This document shows positions 6,621 to 13,793 of a stretch of 15,268 nt of DNA, piece after piece. Position 1 is the first letter of the stretch. Each line of letters opens with the position of its first letter. The translations under genes and the position numbers were made by a program. The stretch is from Spirochaetaceae bacterium (lineage in GTDB: Bacteria; Spirochaetota; Spirochaetia; SZUA-6; Fen-1364): the NCBI GenBank assembly GCA_003141795.1, contig PLNO01000380.1, forward strand, positions 1-15,268. Direction: 5' to 3'. The notes below the pieces were generated by a model, which worked only from the letters and a program-made list of their open reading frames with translations, was not told where the DNA came from and did no database searches.

Positions 6621-8411
6621 ATGAAGGCATCGTCGCTTCGGCTTTTTCTTATCGTTTTCTGCATGGGCATGCTCGCATGCCTTTCCACCCTGTGGGGCGA
6701 TCCGCCCGATCGAGTGGGTCGTCTGAACTTCGTCACAGGGACGGTCTCTTTCCGCCCGGAAAGCATTGAGGAATGGGCCGCCGCAAGCCTCAATTATCCC
6801 CTGACCATCGGGGACCACCTGTGGACGGACAAGGACGGGCAAGCCGAAGTGCACATTGGCTCGACCGCCATTCGCCTTGCCCCGAGCACGGATTTTTCCT
6901 TCCTGAACTTGAACGACCAGACAATTCAGATCCGCCTTTCGACGGGGTCGCTGGACATACGGCTTCGCCACATGGACCCCGCTGAAGAAATCGAAGTGGA
7001 TACCCCCAACGCGAGCCTTTCATTGCTTCGCGCCGGTACGTATCGAGTGGATGTTCAGCAGGGCGGAGACACGGCTGTCACGGTGCGCTCGGGTGAGATT
7101 GAAGCAACGGCAGGCAGCGCGGTGTTCCCTCTGCGCCTTGGTCAGACCGCAGCAATCGCGGGTCTCGAATCTCCCACGTATCAGGTCGTGGGCGCCGCCA
7201 CTCCCGATGATTGGGACTTATGGTGCCAGGCGCGGGATCAGAAAGAGGACCAGGTCGCCTCGGCGCAATACGTCCCCCGCGATCAAATCGATGGCGTGGA
7301 AGACCTGGACCAGTACGGGAGCTGGAGTAATGAGGCGGACCTCGGACCCGTTTGGGCACCGACGGTGATTGTTGCAGGATGGGCGCCGTACCGATTCGGG
7401 CATTGGGCCTGGGTTGACCCCTGGGGCTGGACCTGGATCGATGATGCTCCCTGGGGATTTGCCCCATTCCACTATGGACGCTGGGCCTTTCGTAACAGCG
7501 GATGGCGGTGGGTGCCGGGGGCCCGGATGAGCCGCGCGGTCTATGCGCCCGCGCTGGTAACATTTATTGGCGGCCCGGAATGGCGCCCCGGCTCGGCCCC
7601 CGGTGGGAGCGTCGGATGGTTTCCTCTTGGACCGCACGAGCCGTTCATCCCGCCCTATCGCACGAACCGAACGCTCATGCACAACGTTGACGTCGAGCAC
7701 ATGACCTACGTGAACCGCAACGTGCCTGGCGCGGTAACTGTCGTGCCGAACGAGACTTTCATACGTGGCAGGTCGGCAGCGAACGGCGCGCTCACGCTGC
7801 CCATCGACGAGCTCTCCAAGGTTCCGGTGCAAGGCGCTGTTGCGCCGCTTATCCCGCAGAAGGAGAGTCTCCTCGGCGGATACGTCGCAACTCACGGCCC
7901 GATTGCCCAGCCTCCTGCCTCGGTTTCGTCGCGGCAAGTGGTGGCAAGGCTGACTCCCCCATCCCAACCGCTCCCCTTTGCGGTACGGCAGCAGGCTCTC
8001 GCGGCTCATCCCGGCCAACCGACAGATACAGTGACATTGTCCCGCCTCAAACAATCGGCGCCCGCTGTTCGCTCGCCGGTCAGGGTCGTGACTCCAGGAT
8101 ATCCGAGAAAGGTTGTCGGGCAACCGCCCTCCTCACCTCAGGCGCAAGCAAGCCAGGGCCCAGCCCGGAGCTCCCTTCCGCGACAGCCGGCTGCGGGGAA
8201 TGCAGTACCTGCGGCACAGCCTCCGCGCCGGCAGCCGGCCGAGGGGAGCGCGGGGACCGCGACGCAGCCTCCTCCGCGGGAGCCGGCTGTGAGGCAACCA
8301 CCGAAGCCAGTGCAACGCACGTCCCGGCAGCCAGCCGCGGGAACAGGGCGCAAGGGTCCTGCCCGCGCCGGCTCGGGAGACGACACCCTGCTCTTGCAGC
8401 CGGATGATTGA
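6621..8411 (+). CDS. Secreted FecR-domain / DUF6600 protein with Pro/Arg-rich tail
   Basis: This 596-residue envelope protein starts with a signal peptide (MKASSLRLFLIVFCMGMLAC...). Cys20 is not in a standard lipobox. Residues about 33-180 form a FecR-like beta domain: GRLNFVTGTVSF, IGDHLWTDKDGQAEVHIG, then TVRSGEIEA. Residues about 232-345 carry the Trp-rich DUF6600 pattern: YGSWSNEADLGPVWAP, GWAPYRFGHWAWVDPWGWTW, DDAPWGFAPFHYGRW, WVPG and VGWFPLGP. Residues about 490-596 are low-complexity, with repeated PRQPA/RRQPA/PREPA/RQPA units and a net positive charge until an acidic end (QPDD). The tail could bind peptidoglycan, polysaccharide or nucleic acid; that is inference. FecR domains are known as periplasmic sensors of outer-membrane signals, but no sigma factor or TonB receptor is nearby, so this is not a classic FecIR system. 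The exact role is unknown. Confidence 0.88.
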   Translation: MKASSLRLFLIVFCMGMLACLSTLWGDPPDRVGRLNFVTGTVSFRPESIEEWAAASLNYPLTIGDHLWTDKDGQAEVHIGSTAIRLAPSTDFSFLNLNDQTIQIRLSTGSLDIRLRHMDPAEEIEVDTPNASLSLLRAGTYRVDVQQGGDTAVTVRSGEIEATAGSAVFPLRLGQTAAIAGLESPTYQVVGAATPDDWDLWCQARDQKEDQVASAQYVPRDQIDGVEDLDQYGSWSNEADLGPVWAPTVIVAGWAPYRFGHWAWVDPWGWTWIDDAPWGFAPFHYGRWAFRNSGWRWVPGARMSRAVYAPALVTFIGGPEWRPGSAPGGSVGWFPLGPHEPFIPPYRTNRTLMHNVDVEHMTYVNRNVPGAVTVVPNETFIRGRSAANGALTLPIDELSKVPVQGAVAPLIPQKESLLGGYVATHGPIAQPPASVSSRQVVARLTPPSQPLPFAVRQQALAAHPGQPTDTVTLSRLKQSAPAVRSPVRVVTPGYPRKVVGQPPSSPQAQASQGPARSSLPRQPAAGNAVPAAQPPRRQPAEGSAGTATQPPPREPAVRQPPKPVQRTSRQPAAGTGRKGPARAGSGDDTLLLQPDD

Positions 8412-8501
8412 GCATCGACGACTCTCGTCTATCGGCGGGGTGAAATGGTTCCGGGAAAGAGCCTTCCCTGCCCGCGCGGGACATGAAAGGGGATATACGC
8501 C

Positions 8502-9257
8502 GTGAGAAACTCCGGTAATACCGTCCTGATCACTGGTGGAGCGACAGGCATCGGTTATGCGCTGGCCGAGGCTTTTCTGGAGCAAGGAAACGAGGTGATC
8601 ATCTGCTCCCGCAGGGAAAAAAGGCTGCTTGAAGCGCAGAAGCGGCATCCCGACCTGCGAACGAGGGTGTGCGATGTCGCCGATGCGGCAGATCGGGCCT
8701 CGCTGGTTGACTGGGTGACCTCGGAATTCAGGGAGCTCAACATCGTGGTCAATAACGCCGGGATTCAACGAGATATCGATTTCACAAAGGGCATTGCGGA
8801 GTTCATGGCAGGAGCGAACGAAATCACGGTCAATCTGGAGGCTCCGATTCTCCTGTCGGGCATGCTCATTCCCCATATCGTCGGCAAGCAGAACGCGGCC
8901 ATCGTCAATATATCCTCCGGACTCGGTTTCGTGCCAGCGGCCAGGATGCCGGTCTACAGTGCGACGAAGGCCGGTCTGCATGCCTTCTCGATGGCGCTCA
9001 GGCATCAGCTGAAGGCGCTCGGAATCAGAGTCTTCGAGGTTGTCCCGCCCGCCGTGGATACTGAGCTGAATCAGGACGGACGGGCGAAGAGGGGCGGATT
9101 CAAGGTCGACCTCAAGCCCGACGAGCTCGTAGCCGCGGTGATGAAGGGCTTTGCCGATGATGTATTCGAAATCGGGTATGGCACCACCGAGGGATCTCTC
9201 AAGGCGTCGAGGGAAGATTTGGACAAGAGCTTCCAGCAGATGAACAGCCGCTGGTAG
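8502..9257 (+). CDS. DltE-like short-chain dehydrogenase/reductase
   Basis: This 251-residue cytosolic NAD(P)-dependent oxidoreductase has the full classical SDR set. TGGATGIG (11-18) binds the cofactor and NNAG is at 84-87. Catalytic Asn111, Ser138/139, Tyr152 and Lys156 follow (YSATK at 152-156). The N-terminal pattern NTVLITGGATGIG with a later NEVIICSRR, and NNAGIQ, is close to the DltE-type subgroup found beside or apart from D-alanylation genes; no dlt genes are seen here. The start codon is GTG at 8502, with AGGGGA at 8488-8493, 8 nt upstream. The gene is followed after 82 bp by a nitroreductase-family gene on the same strand, so the two may be co-transcribed. The 90-bp gap before it holds only small GC-rich palindromes. 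The substrate is unknown. Confidence 0.92.
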   Translation: MRNSGNTVLITGGATGIGYALAEAFLEQGNEVIICSRREKRLLEAQKRHPDLRTRVCDVADAADRASLVDWVTSEFRELNIVVNNAGIQRDIDFTKGIAEFMAGANEITVNLEAPILLSGMLIPHIVGKQNAAIVNISSGLGFVPAARMPVYSATKAGLHAFSMALRHQLKALGIRVFEVVPPAVDTELNQDGRAKRGGFKVDLKPDELVAAVMKGFADDVFEIGYGTTEGSLKASREDLDKSFQQMNSRW

Positions 9258-9328
9258 GCAACTGCGTTCGGCGGAGGTGCACGCGGCGGGGTTTCGCCCG
9301 TGGCGCCCTCCCGGGACCAAGCCGAGCG

Positions 9329-9334
9329 AGGAGG
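9329..9334 (+). promoter_or_regulatory. Ribosome binding site that sets the start at 9340
   Basis: AGGAGG lies 5 nt before the ATG at 9340. The frame is open back to a GTG at 9277, but that codon has a weaker setting and would add 21 residues with no family resemblance. Confidence 0.7.
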
Positions 9335-9339
9335 ATCGC

Positions 9340-9990
9340 ATGAGGAGAAAGAGCGGAAGCGAAGGTGATTTGCGGGTCATCGAGCTGCCCAAGCCCCGTT
9401 TTGGCCGGAATATGTCACTCCCATCAGCGCTGCACAATCGAAAGACCATACGGTCGATCGGCGGCAAAAAGCTGTCACTACAGATGCTGTCCAATCTCCT
9501 GTGGTCAGCCTGTGGGGTGAATCGTACGAAGGGGCCGTTCGATCTTCCGGGGATAACGGCTGCGTCAGCGAGCAATTCACGGGAAATCGATCTCTATGTT
9601 GCCATGGAGGAAGGTGTGTACCGATATGAGCCGACCGGGCACAGCCTGATCCCCGTGGTTGCTGAGGACGTGCGGGGATTGGCCATTGGACAGGGACAGC
9701 TGAAAGCGGGCTCGAACGCTCCCGTTCGTCTCCTCTATGTCGTCGATATCGGCAAGTTCAGCAAGGCCGGATTTCAAGAGCCGGGCTTGAAGGATCCCGA
9801 AACGCAGAAGGCTTACTATTTCGTCGACACGGGTCTCATCGCGGGAAATGTCTACCTGTTTGCAGCTTCACAGGGGTTGGCAACATGGTTTCACAACTGC
9901 AACAGGGCGGAGCTTTCGAAACGGCTCGCACTAAGGCCGGATCAGAGGGTGCTCTTCGGTCAGACCATCGGGTATCAGGAAAAAGAATAG
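9340..9990 (+). CDS. Nitroreductase-family (SagB/ThcOx-like) flavoprotein
   Basis: This 216-residue protein is a probable FMN-dependent oxidoreductase of the nitroreductase superfamily, in the short SagB/ThcOx-like branch. Residues 25-65 read MSLPSALHNRKTIRSIGGKK, then LQMLSNLLWSACGVNR; Arg34 and Arg38 fit the family's RxxxR phosphate-binding motif for FMN. The centre has YVAMEEGVYRYEP (86-98), a strand pair typical of this branch. Residues 164-185 (TGLIAGNVYLFAASQGLATW) form the conserved helix, and the protein ends with LFGQTIGYQ in place of the usual xxxGYP ending. It lies 82 bp after the SDR gene and is likely in the same transcript. No ribosomal-peptide precursor or cyclodehydratase is nearby, so azoline oxidation is not supported. 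The substrate is unknown. Confidence 0.87.
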   Translation: MRRKSGSEGDLRVIELPKPRFGRNMSLPSALHNRKTIRSIGGKKLSLQMLSNLLWSACGVNRTKGPFDLPGITAASASNSREIDLYVAMEEGVYRYEPTGHSLIPVVAEDVRGLAIGQGQLKAGSNAPVRLLYVVDIGKFSKAGFQEPGLKDPETQKAYYFVDTGLIAGNVYLFAASQGLATWFHNCNRAELSKRLALRPDQRVLFGQTIGYQEKE

Positions 9991-10448
9991 AGTGCCGAAA
10001 GGCAGCGCCTGCTTCCCCGCTGGACACGGGGCTGTTTGCCGACTACGAGGATTGTAAACGAGTCAAGCACCAGGGGTCCGCGACTGTGGACTCCTCCCTG
10101 AAGCGGTGGCGAGGGCGCTGGACCGAATTCAGCCGCAATCAGGAATATCCTGCCCGTTCGAATGTCGAAAGCCAGGGTCTTTGCATTCCTCATCGTCGTG
10201 AAGCTCTGCTCGATCGAGAAGCTCGTGGGGCTGTTCTCTTTCACCACGGTCAGGGTTCCGTCGCTCTGTGCGCTGAACGCTTCCATTGTGTGCGGATTGC
10301 GGCAGGCAGGCCCGTTGCAAATCCATGGCGGGATTTTGCGGAGACGGCAACCCCGTGGCGCTGATGCCGGGGATGATGCCGTCTGCCGGAGGGTGTCCAG
10401 GCTGAAAACCGTGATCCGGCCCGGATTCCCCATGCGGGGGACGTGCAA
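9975..10448 (-). pseudogene. C-terminal fragment of a YncE/YVTN-type beta-propeller protein
   Basis: The minus-strand frame is open for 157 codons, but only 10035-10310 looks like a protein. It reads EAFSAQSDGTLTVVKENSP, SFSIEQSFTTM, NAKTLAFDIRTGRIFLIAAE, FGPAP and finally DSFTILVVGK. This order (DGTLTV, AKTLAFD-TGRIFL, FGPAP, F-ILVVGK) is the usual C-terminus of YncE-like propellers with YVTN repeats. There the chain normally stops right after LVVGK; here it reads on for 19 residues into the end of the nitroreductase gene. The front (GRITVFSLDTL, then CRNPHTM) may be displaced blade pieces. No signal peptide or earlier blades are present. I take it as a relic; exact limits are uncertain. Confidence 0.55.
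10015..10031 (+). terminator. Weak hairpin after the nitroreductase gene
   Basis: CCCCG (10015-10019) pairs with CGGGG (10027-10031) around a 7-nt loop, followed by CTGTTT. It lies 25 bp after the stop at 9990. The stem is short and the T-run poor, so it is only a candidate. Confidence 0.25.
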
Positions 10449-10473
10449 GGTGCGCCCCGCGCGCCTTTGCTCC

Positions 10474-10778
10474 GCAACCCTGCCACGCTACTCCCTCGGA
10501 ACGTTGACCCAGGTATCCTGCTCCGCCGATCTGTAGGCCCCGTCCAGCACGAGCTGGGCGCGGAGCCCGTCCTCGATGCCGGGCTCGGGCTTCTTTCCGG
10601 CAGCCACGGCGTTCAGGAACGCGTACTGGCATTCGGCGTGCGTACGGGTCCAGCCGACGATCGACCGGGGAGCCGGTACGGCAGCCCCCGCATAGTGCTG
10701 GACCGTTTCAAGGCGTGTCCACCCGAGGTCGCCGCCTTGAAATCCGCCTGCACGCGTGGCGTCGTACCAGTACAGCCA
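10474..10778. repeat. 305-bp direct repeat, copy B
   Basis: This is the second copy of 4011-4315, in the same orientation and exactly 6463 bp away, with 8 mismatches confined to 10495-10577 and identity from 10578 to 10778. The match stops at 10778; the next base begins a 10-bp direct repeat. Confidence 0.95.
10488..10778 (-). pseudogene. Truncated duplicate of the Gfo/Idh/MocA oxidoreductase 3' end
   Basis: The fragment encodes the last 96 residues of the oxidoreductase at 4025-5182, from WLYWYDATRAGG to the stop. It differs at four conservative positions near the end: Leu to Ile, Ala to Gly, Ser to Asn and Lys to Arg. The cofactor domain, the EKP motif and the active-site Asp/His are all missing. 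Upstream on the minus strand the frame stays open to an ATG at 10874, adding about 31 unrelated residues (PPCIAGWPWGRAVF and so on) with no recognisable family or good ribosome site. It is therefore a partial duplicate rather than a working gene. The conservative nature of the changes suggests the copy came from a once-functional paralogue or a related strain. Confidence 0.85.
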
Positions 10779-10882
10779 ATGGGGCCCCCAGGGCGCCCGG
10801 CAGAGCACGTCGGTAAATACTGCGCGCCCCCATGGCCACCCGGCAATGCACGGTGGCATAGTCTGCGTGGCCATGGGGCCCC
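10779..10882. repeat. 84-bp segment bounded by a 10-bp direct repeat
   Basis: ATGGGGCCCC occurs at 10779-10788 and again at 10873-10882. The first copy begins at the base after repeat copy B ends; the second ends on the first base of the minus-strand stop codon of the membrane fusion protein gene. The core GGGGCCCC is itself a palindrome. The 84 bp between them (10789-10872) match nothing I recognise. The pattern would fit a small insertion with target duplication or a microhomology joint, but chance is possible. Confidence 0.5.
10828..10878 (-). terminator. 12-bp inverted repeat just after the exporter operon
   Basis: CCCCATGGCCAC (10828-10839) and GTGGCCATGGGG (10867-10878) are perfect inverted arms with a 27-nt loop, beginning 4 bp after the stop of the fusion-protein gene on the minus strand. 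A smaller pair (GCCACC at 10835-10840, GGTGGC at 10852-10857) is an alternative fold. No U-run follows, so factor-independent termination is doubtful; it may only protect the 3' end. Confidence 0.4.
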
Positions 10883-11853
10883 TAGAAATGCAGCCGCAGC
10901 GCGTACTCGGGAAGCTCCGCCGGGGTGCGCACCTTGACCTCGACGGACATGCCGGGCAGCAGGATTATCCCGTCGAGCGGCGATGTGAAGCTGATCTTCA
11001 CCGGCACGCGCTGTGTCGTCTTGGTGAAGTCCCCGATCTGGAACGCCGAGGGCACGATGCCCGCCCGGATCATGTCGACCTTGCCCTTGAACACGCGGCC
11101 GCTGTAGGCGTCGACGGTGATCGTGACGGGTGCCCCATTGCGGATCTTGCCGATCTTCGTTTCCTCGAAGTTCGCGATAACCCACAAAGCGTCCAGGTTG
11201 TTCACGGAGAGGATGGTCTGCCCCGGCTGGGCCACGTCGCCGGGGTTCAGGGTCACCTTCTCCACTGTCCCGTCAATCGGGGTGCTGATGCTGACGTTGA
11301 GGATCTGGGTCTCGAGCACCCCGAGCTGGGCGGTCGACGTCTCCACGGAGGCGTCTGACAGCGTGTACTGGGCCTTCGCGACCTGGAGGGCGCTCTGCGC
11401 GTGGTCGTTGTTCTCCCTGGTGGTCGCCCCCGCGGCGTAGAGCTTGCCCATGCGGTCGGCATCGTCCTGGCTCTTGTCGAGATTGACCTTGGCGAGGGAG
11501 AGGTTCTGCTTCGCGTAGTTGAGCGAAGCCACCGCCTGGGTCTCCTGGGCCCGCAGGTCCTTGTCCTCCAGGAGGGCGAGGACCTGGCCCGCCGCGACCC
11601 TGTCGCCTTCCGTGGCCATGATCCTGCTGATGCGGCCCATCATCTTCGAGCTCAGCTTGACCTGCCTCCCGTCGATCGCAGCGTCGTCGGTGCTCACGTA
11701 GGCCACGGAGCCGATCCACCACGTCGCTCCGTAGAAGGCCGCGACGATGACGACAAGCACTATGATGATCGTCCCCAGGACCCGGGGGCCCTTGCGAATC
11801 TTCTTCGTGGTCGGAGCGGGCTTACCCGCGGTCGTTTCGTTGTTCGTACTCAT
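10882..11853 (-). CDS. EmrA/HlyD-type membrane fusion (periplasmic adaptor) protein
   Basis: This 323-residue protein links an inner-membrane exporter to the outer membrane. Residues about 25-48 are a single membrane anchor after a short basic cytosolic segment (KKIRKGPR). YVSTDDAAIDG (52-62) is the EmrA-like entry to the first lipoyl half, followed by VKLSSKMMGRIS and EGDRVAAGQVLALL. About residues 98-175 form a Gln/Ala-rich coiled-coil hairpin. The second lipoyl half has ISTPIDGTVEKVTLNPGDVAQPGQ (189-212). The beta-barrel part follows to about 310 (LWVIANFEETKIG, then VPVKISF and GMSVEVKV). It starts 14 bp after the stop of the ABC gene, with AGGA 8 nt before the ATG, so the three genes form one operon. 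EmrA proteins usually pair with MFS pumps; here the partner is an ABC exporter. No outer-membrane factor gene is in the window. Confidence 0.93.
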   Translation of the reverse strand: MSTNNETTAGKPAPTTKKIRKGPRVLGTIIIVLVVIVAAFYGATWWIGSVAYVSTDDAAIDGRQVKLSSKMMGRISRIMATEGDRVAAGQVLALLEDKDLRAQETQAVASLNYAKQNLSLAKVNLDKSQDDADRMGKLYAAGATTRENNDHAQSALQVAKAQYTLSDASVETSTAQLGVLETQILNVSISTPIDGTVEKVTLNPGDVAQPGQTILSVNNLDALWVIANFEETKIGKIRNGAPVTITVDAYSGRVFKGKVDMIRAGIVPSAFQIGDFTKTTQRVPVKISFTSPLDGIILLPGMSVEVKVRTPAELPEYALRLHF

Positions 11854-11867
11854 TCTCTCATTCCTCG

Positions 11868-13793
11868 CTACACTGATTGTTCGTCGACTGCCGCACCGGC
11901 GAACTGGCTGTTGTACAAGTCTGCATAGAAGCCGCCCTTGGCCAGAAGCTCCTCGTGGTTGCCCGTCTCAATGATGTCCCCCTTGTTCATGACGAGTATC
12001 ATCTCGGAGTCGCGGATCGTGGACAGCCGATGCGCGATGACGAAGTTGGTCCTCCCCTTCATGAGCTCGCGCATCGCCTTCTGGATGTACACTTCCGTCC
12101 TCGTGTCGACGCTGCTCGTGGCCTCGTCGAGTATCAGGATGCGCGGGTCCGACAGGATGGCCCGTGCGATGGTCAGGAGCTGCCTTTCCCCCTGTGACAG
12201 GTTCGAGGCGTCCTCGTTGATGACGGTGTCGTAGCCTTCGGGCAGAGCCCTGATGAAATGGTCGGTGTGTGCCGCCGTCGCCGCGCGGACCACGTCCGCC
12301 TCCGTCGCCCCTTCGCGGCCGTAAGCGATGTTGTCGCGGATGCTGCCGTTGAACAGCCAGGTGTCCTGCAGCACCATGCCGAAGATCCTTCGCAGATTCC
12401 CGCGGGGCATGGACCTGATGTCCACGTCGTCCACCAGGATGCATCCGCCCTGCAGGTCGTAGAAGCGCATGAGCAGGTTGACCAGAGTGGTCTTGCCCGC
12501 GCCGGTCGGGCCCACGATCGCTACAGTCTCCCCCGCATGCACGTCGATGTTGATGTCTTTCATAAGGATGGTGTCGTCGCTATAGCCGAAATGCACGTGT
12601 TGGAAAGAGACATGACCCTGGGGGGCGTCCAGGACCACCGCGTCGGGCCTGTCCGCCTCCTCCTCGGGTTCATCCAGTACTTCGAACACCCTCTCCGAGG
12701 AGGCGAGCGCCGACTGGAGGACGTTGGCGATGTTGGCGGTCTGAGCGATGGGCTGGGTGAACTGCCGTGAATACTGGATGAAGGCCTGGATGTCGCCGAG
12801 CTTCAGGGTCTTGTGCGCGGTCAGGATGCCGCCGATGACGCAGATCAGGACGTAGCCGATGTTGTTGATGAGGTTCATGAGCGGCATGACGATGCCCGAC
12901 ACGAATTGCGCCCTCCAGGAAGCCTCCGTGAGCCCGGTGTTGATCTGCTCGAACTCGCGGATGGATTCCTCCTCGCGGCCGAACGCCTTGATGACCTTGA
13001 AGCCCGAGTACATCTCCTCCACGTGGCCGTTGAGCGCCCCGAGGTTCTTCTGCTGGGCGGCGAAGTTGCCCTGCGACTTCTTCGTGATCTGCGTGATGCC
13101 CAGGAAGGCGACGGGCAGGGTCAGGAGGCTGATGAGGGTCAGGAGGGGGCTGATCGTGAGCATCATGATGATCACGCCGACGATCGTGCACGCCGAGGTG
13201 ATGAGCTGGGTGAGGCTCTGCTGGAGGGTGGTACCGATGTTGTCGATGTCGTTCGTGACCCGGCTCATGACGTCCCCGTGGCTGCGCGAATCGTAATACC
13301 TCAGGGGCAGGCGCTGGAGCTTGTCGTTGGTGTCGCGCCGCAGGTCGAACACGATGTTCTGTGCGACGTCGGACATGAGGTATTGCTGGATATAGCTGAG
13401 AATCGCGCTCACAAGGTACAGGACGATGAGGACCCCGATCATGCGGCCGATGTAGCCGAAGTCGATCGCGGGCAGCGGCCTGTGCATCGCTGCGGCGGCG
13501 TACTTCCCGATGATGCCGTCGAAGAGCTTCGTCGTGACCTTCCCCATGAGCTTGGGCCCGACGATGCTGAAAGTGGTGCTCAGGACCGCGAGGAACATGA
13601 CGATCCCGATCTTCCTCTTGCGCGACCCGAAATAGGAGAGCAGCCGCCTGACGGTCTTTCGCATGTCCTTGGGCTTTTCCGCGGGGCCCCCTCCCCGCCC
13701 CATGCCCATGCCGCCCATCGGCCCCCGTCCGCCGAATGCCCCCGGACGGACGCCTCCGCCCGCTCTGGGGGCGCCGCGATTCGCGTCGCTCAT
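11868..13793 (-). CDS. Heterodimeric ABC exporter, consensus-site subunit
   Basis: This 641-residue half-transporter fuses six membrane helices to an ATPase domain. A Gly/Pro/Met-rich N-terminal segment (residues 1-37) precedes the membrane domain (about 60-360), as in many TM288/BmrD-like subunits. The ATPase domain has Walker A GPTGAGKT (428-435), signature LSQGE (532-536), Walker B ILILDEATSS with Glu557, and the switch His588 in AHRLST. Walker B and switch are canonical, but the signature is LSQGE in place of LSGGQ. That combination marks the subunit supplying the active ATP site's Walker motifs and the weak site's signature. Its ATG overlaps the upstream subunit's TGA by 4 bp (13790-13793), indicating translational coupling. 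It probably exports drugs, lipids or peptides; the substrate is not readable. Confidence 0.95.
   Translation of the reverse strand: MSDANRGAPRAGGGVRPGAFGGRGPMGGMGMGRGGGPAEKPKDMRKTVRRLLSYFGSRKRKIGIVMFLAVLSTTFSIVGPKLMGKVTTKLFDGIIGKYAAAAMHRPLPAIDFGYIGRMIGVLIVLYLVSAILSYIQQYLMSDVAQNIVFDLRRDTNDKLQRLPLRYYDSRSHGDVMSRVTNDIDNIGTTLQQSLTQLITSACTIVGVIIMMLTISPLLTLISLLTLPVAFLGITQITKKSQGNFAAQQKNLGALNGHVEEMYSGFKVIKAFGREEESIREFEQINTGLTEASWRAQFVSGIVMPLMNLINNIGYVLICVIGGILTAHKTLKLGDIQAFIQYSRQFTQPIAQTANIANVLQSALASSERVFEVLDEPEEEADRPDAVVLDAPQGHVSFQHVHFGYSDDTILMKDINIDVHAGETVAIVGPTGAGKTTLVNLLMRFYDLQGGCILVDDVDIRSMPRGNLRRIFGMVLQDTWLFNGSIRDNIAYGREGATEADVVRAATAAHTDHFIRALPEGYDTVINEDASNLSQGERQLLTIARAILSDPRILILDEATSSVDTRTEVYIQKAMRELMKGRTNFVIAHRLSTIRDSEMILVMNKGDIIETGNHEELLAKGGFYADLYNSQFAGAAVDEQSV

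Noticed and set aside
8453..8480. Small hairpin GGGAA/TTCCC and palindrome CCCGCGCGGG before the SDR gene
   Set aside because: Both are short and without a T-run; a terminator or attenuator cannot be supported.
9277..9339. GTG-started extension of the nitroreductase-family gene
   Set aside because: The ATG at 9340 has AGGAGG at proper distance, and the extra residues do not resemble the family.
8133..9575. 480-codon minus-strand ORF
   Set aside because: It lies antisense to three genes with clear families and has no recognisable motif.
10488..10874. 128-codon minus-strand ORF taken as an intact small gene
   Set aside because: Its last 96 residues are only the tail of a known enzyme fold, without cofactor domain or active site, and the front is unrelated sequence.
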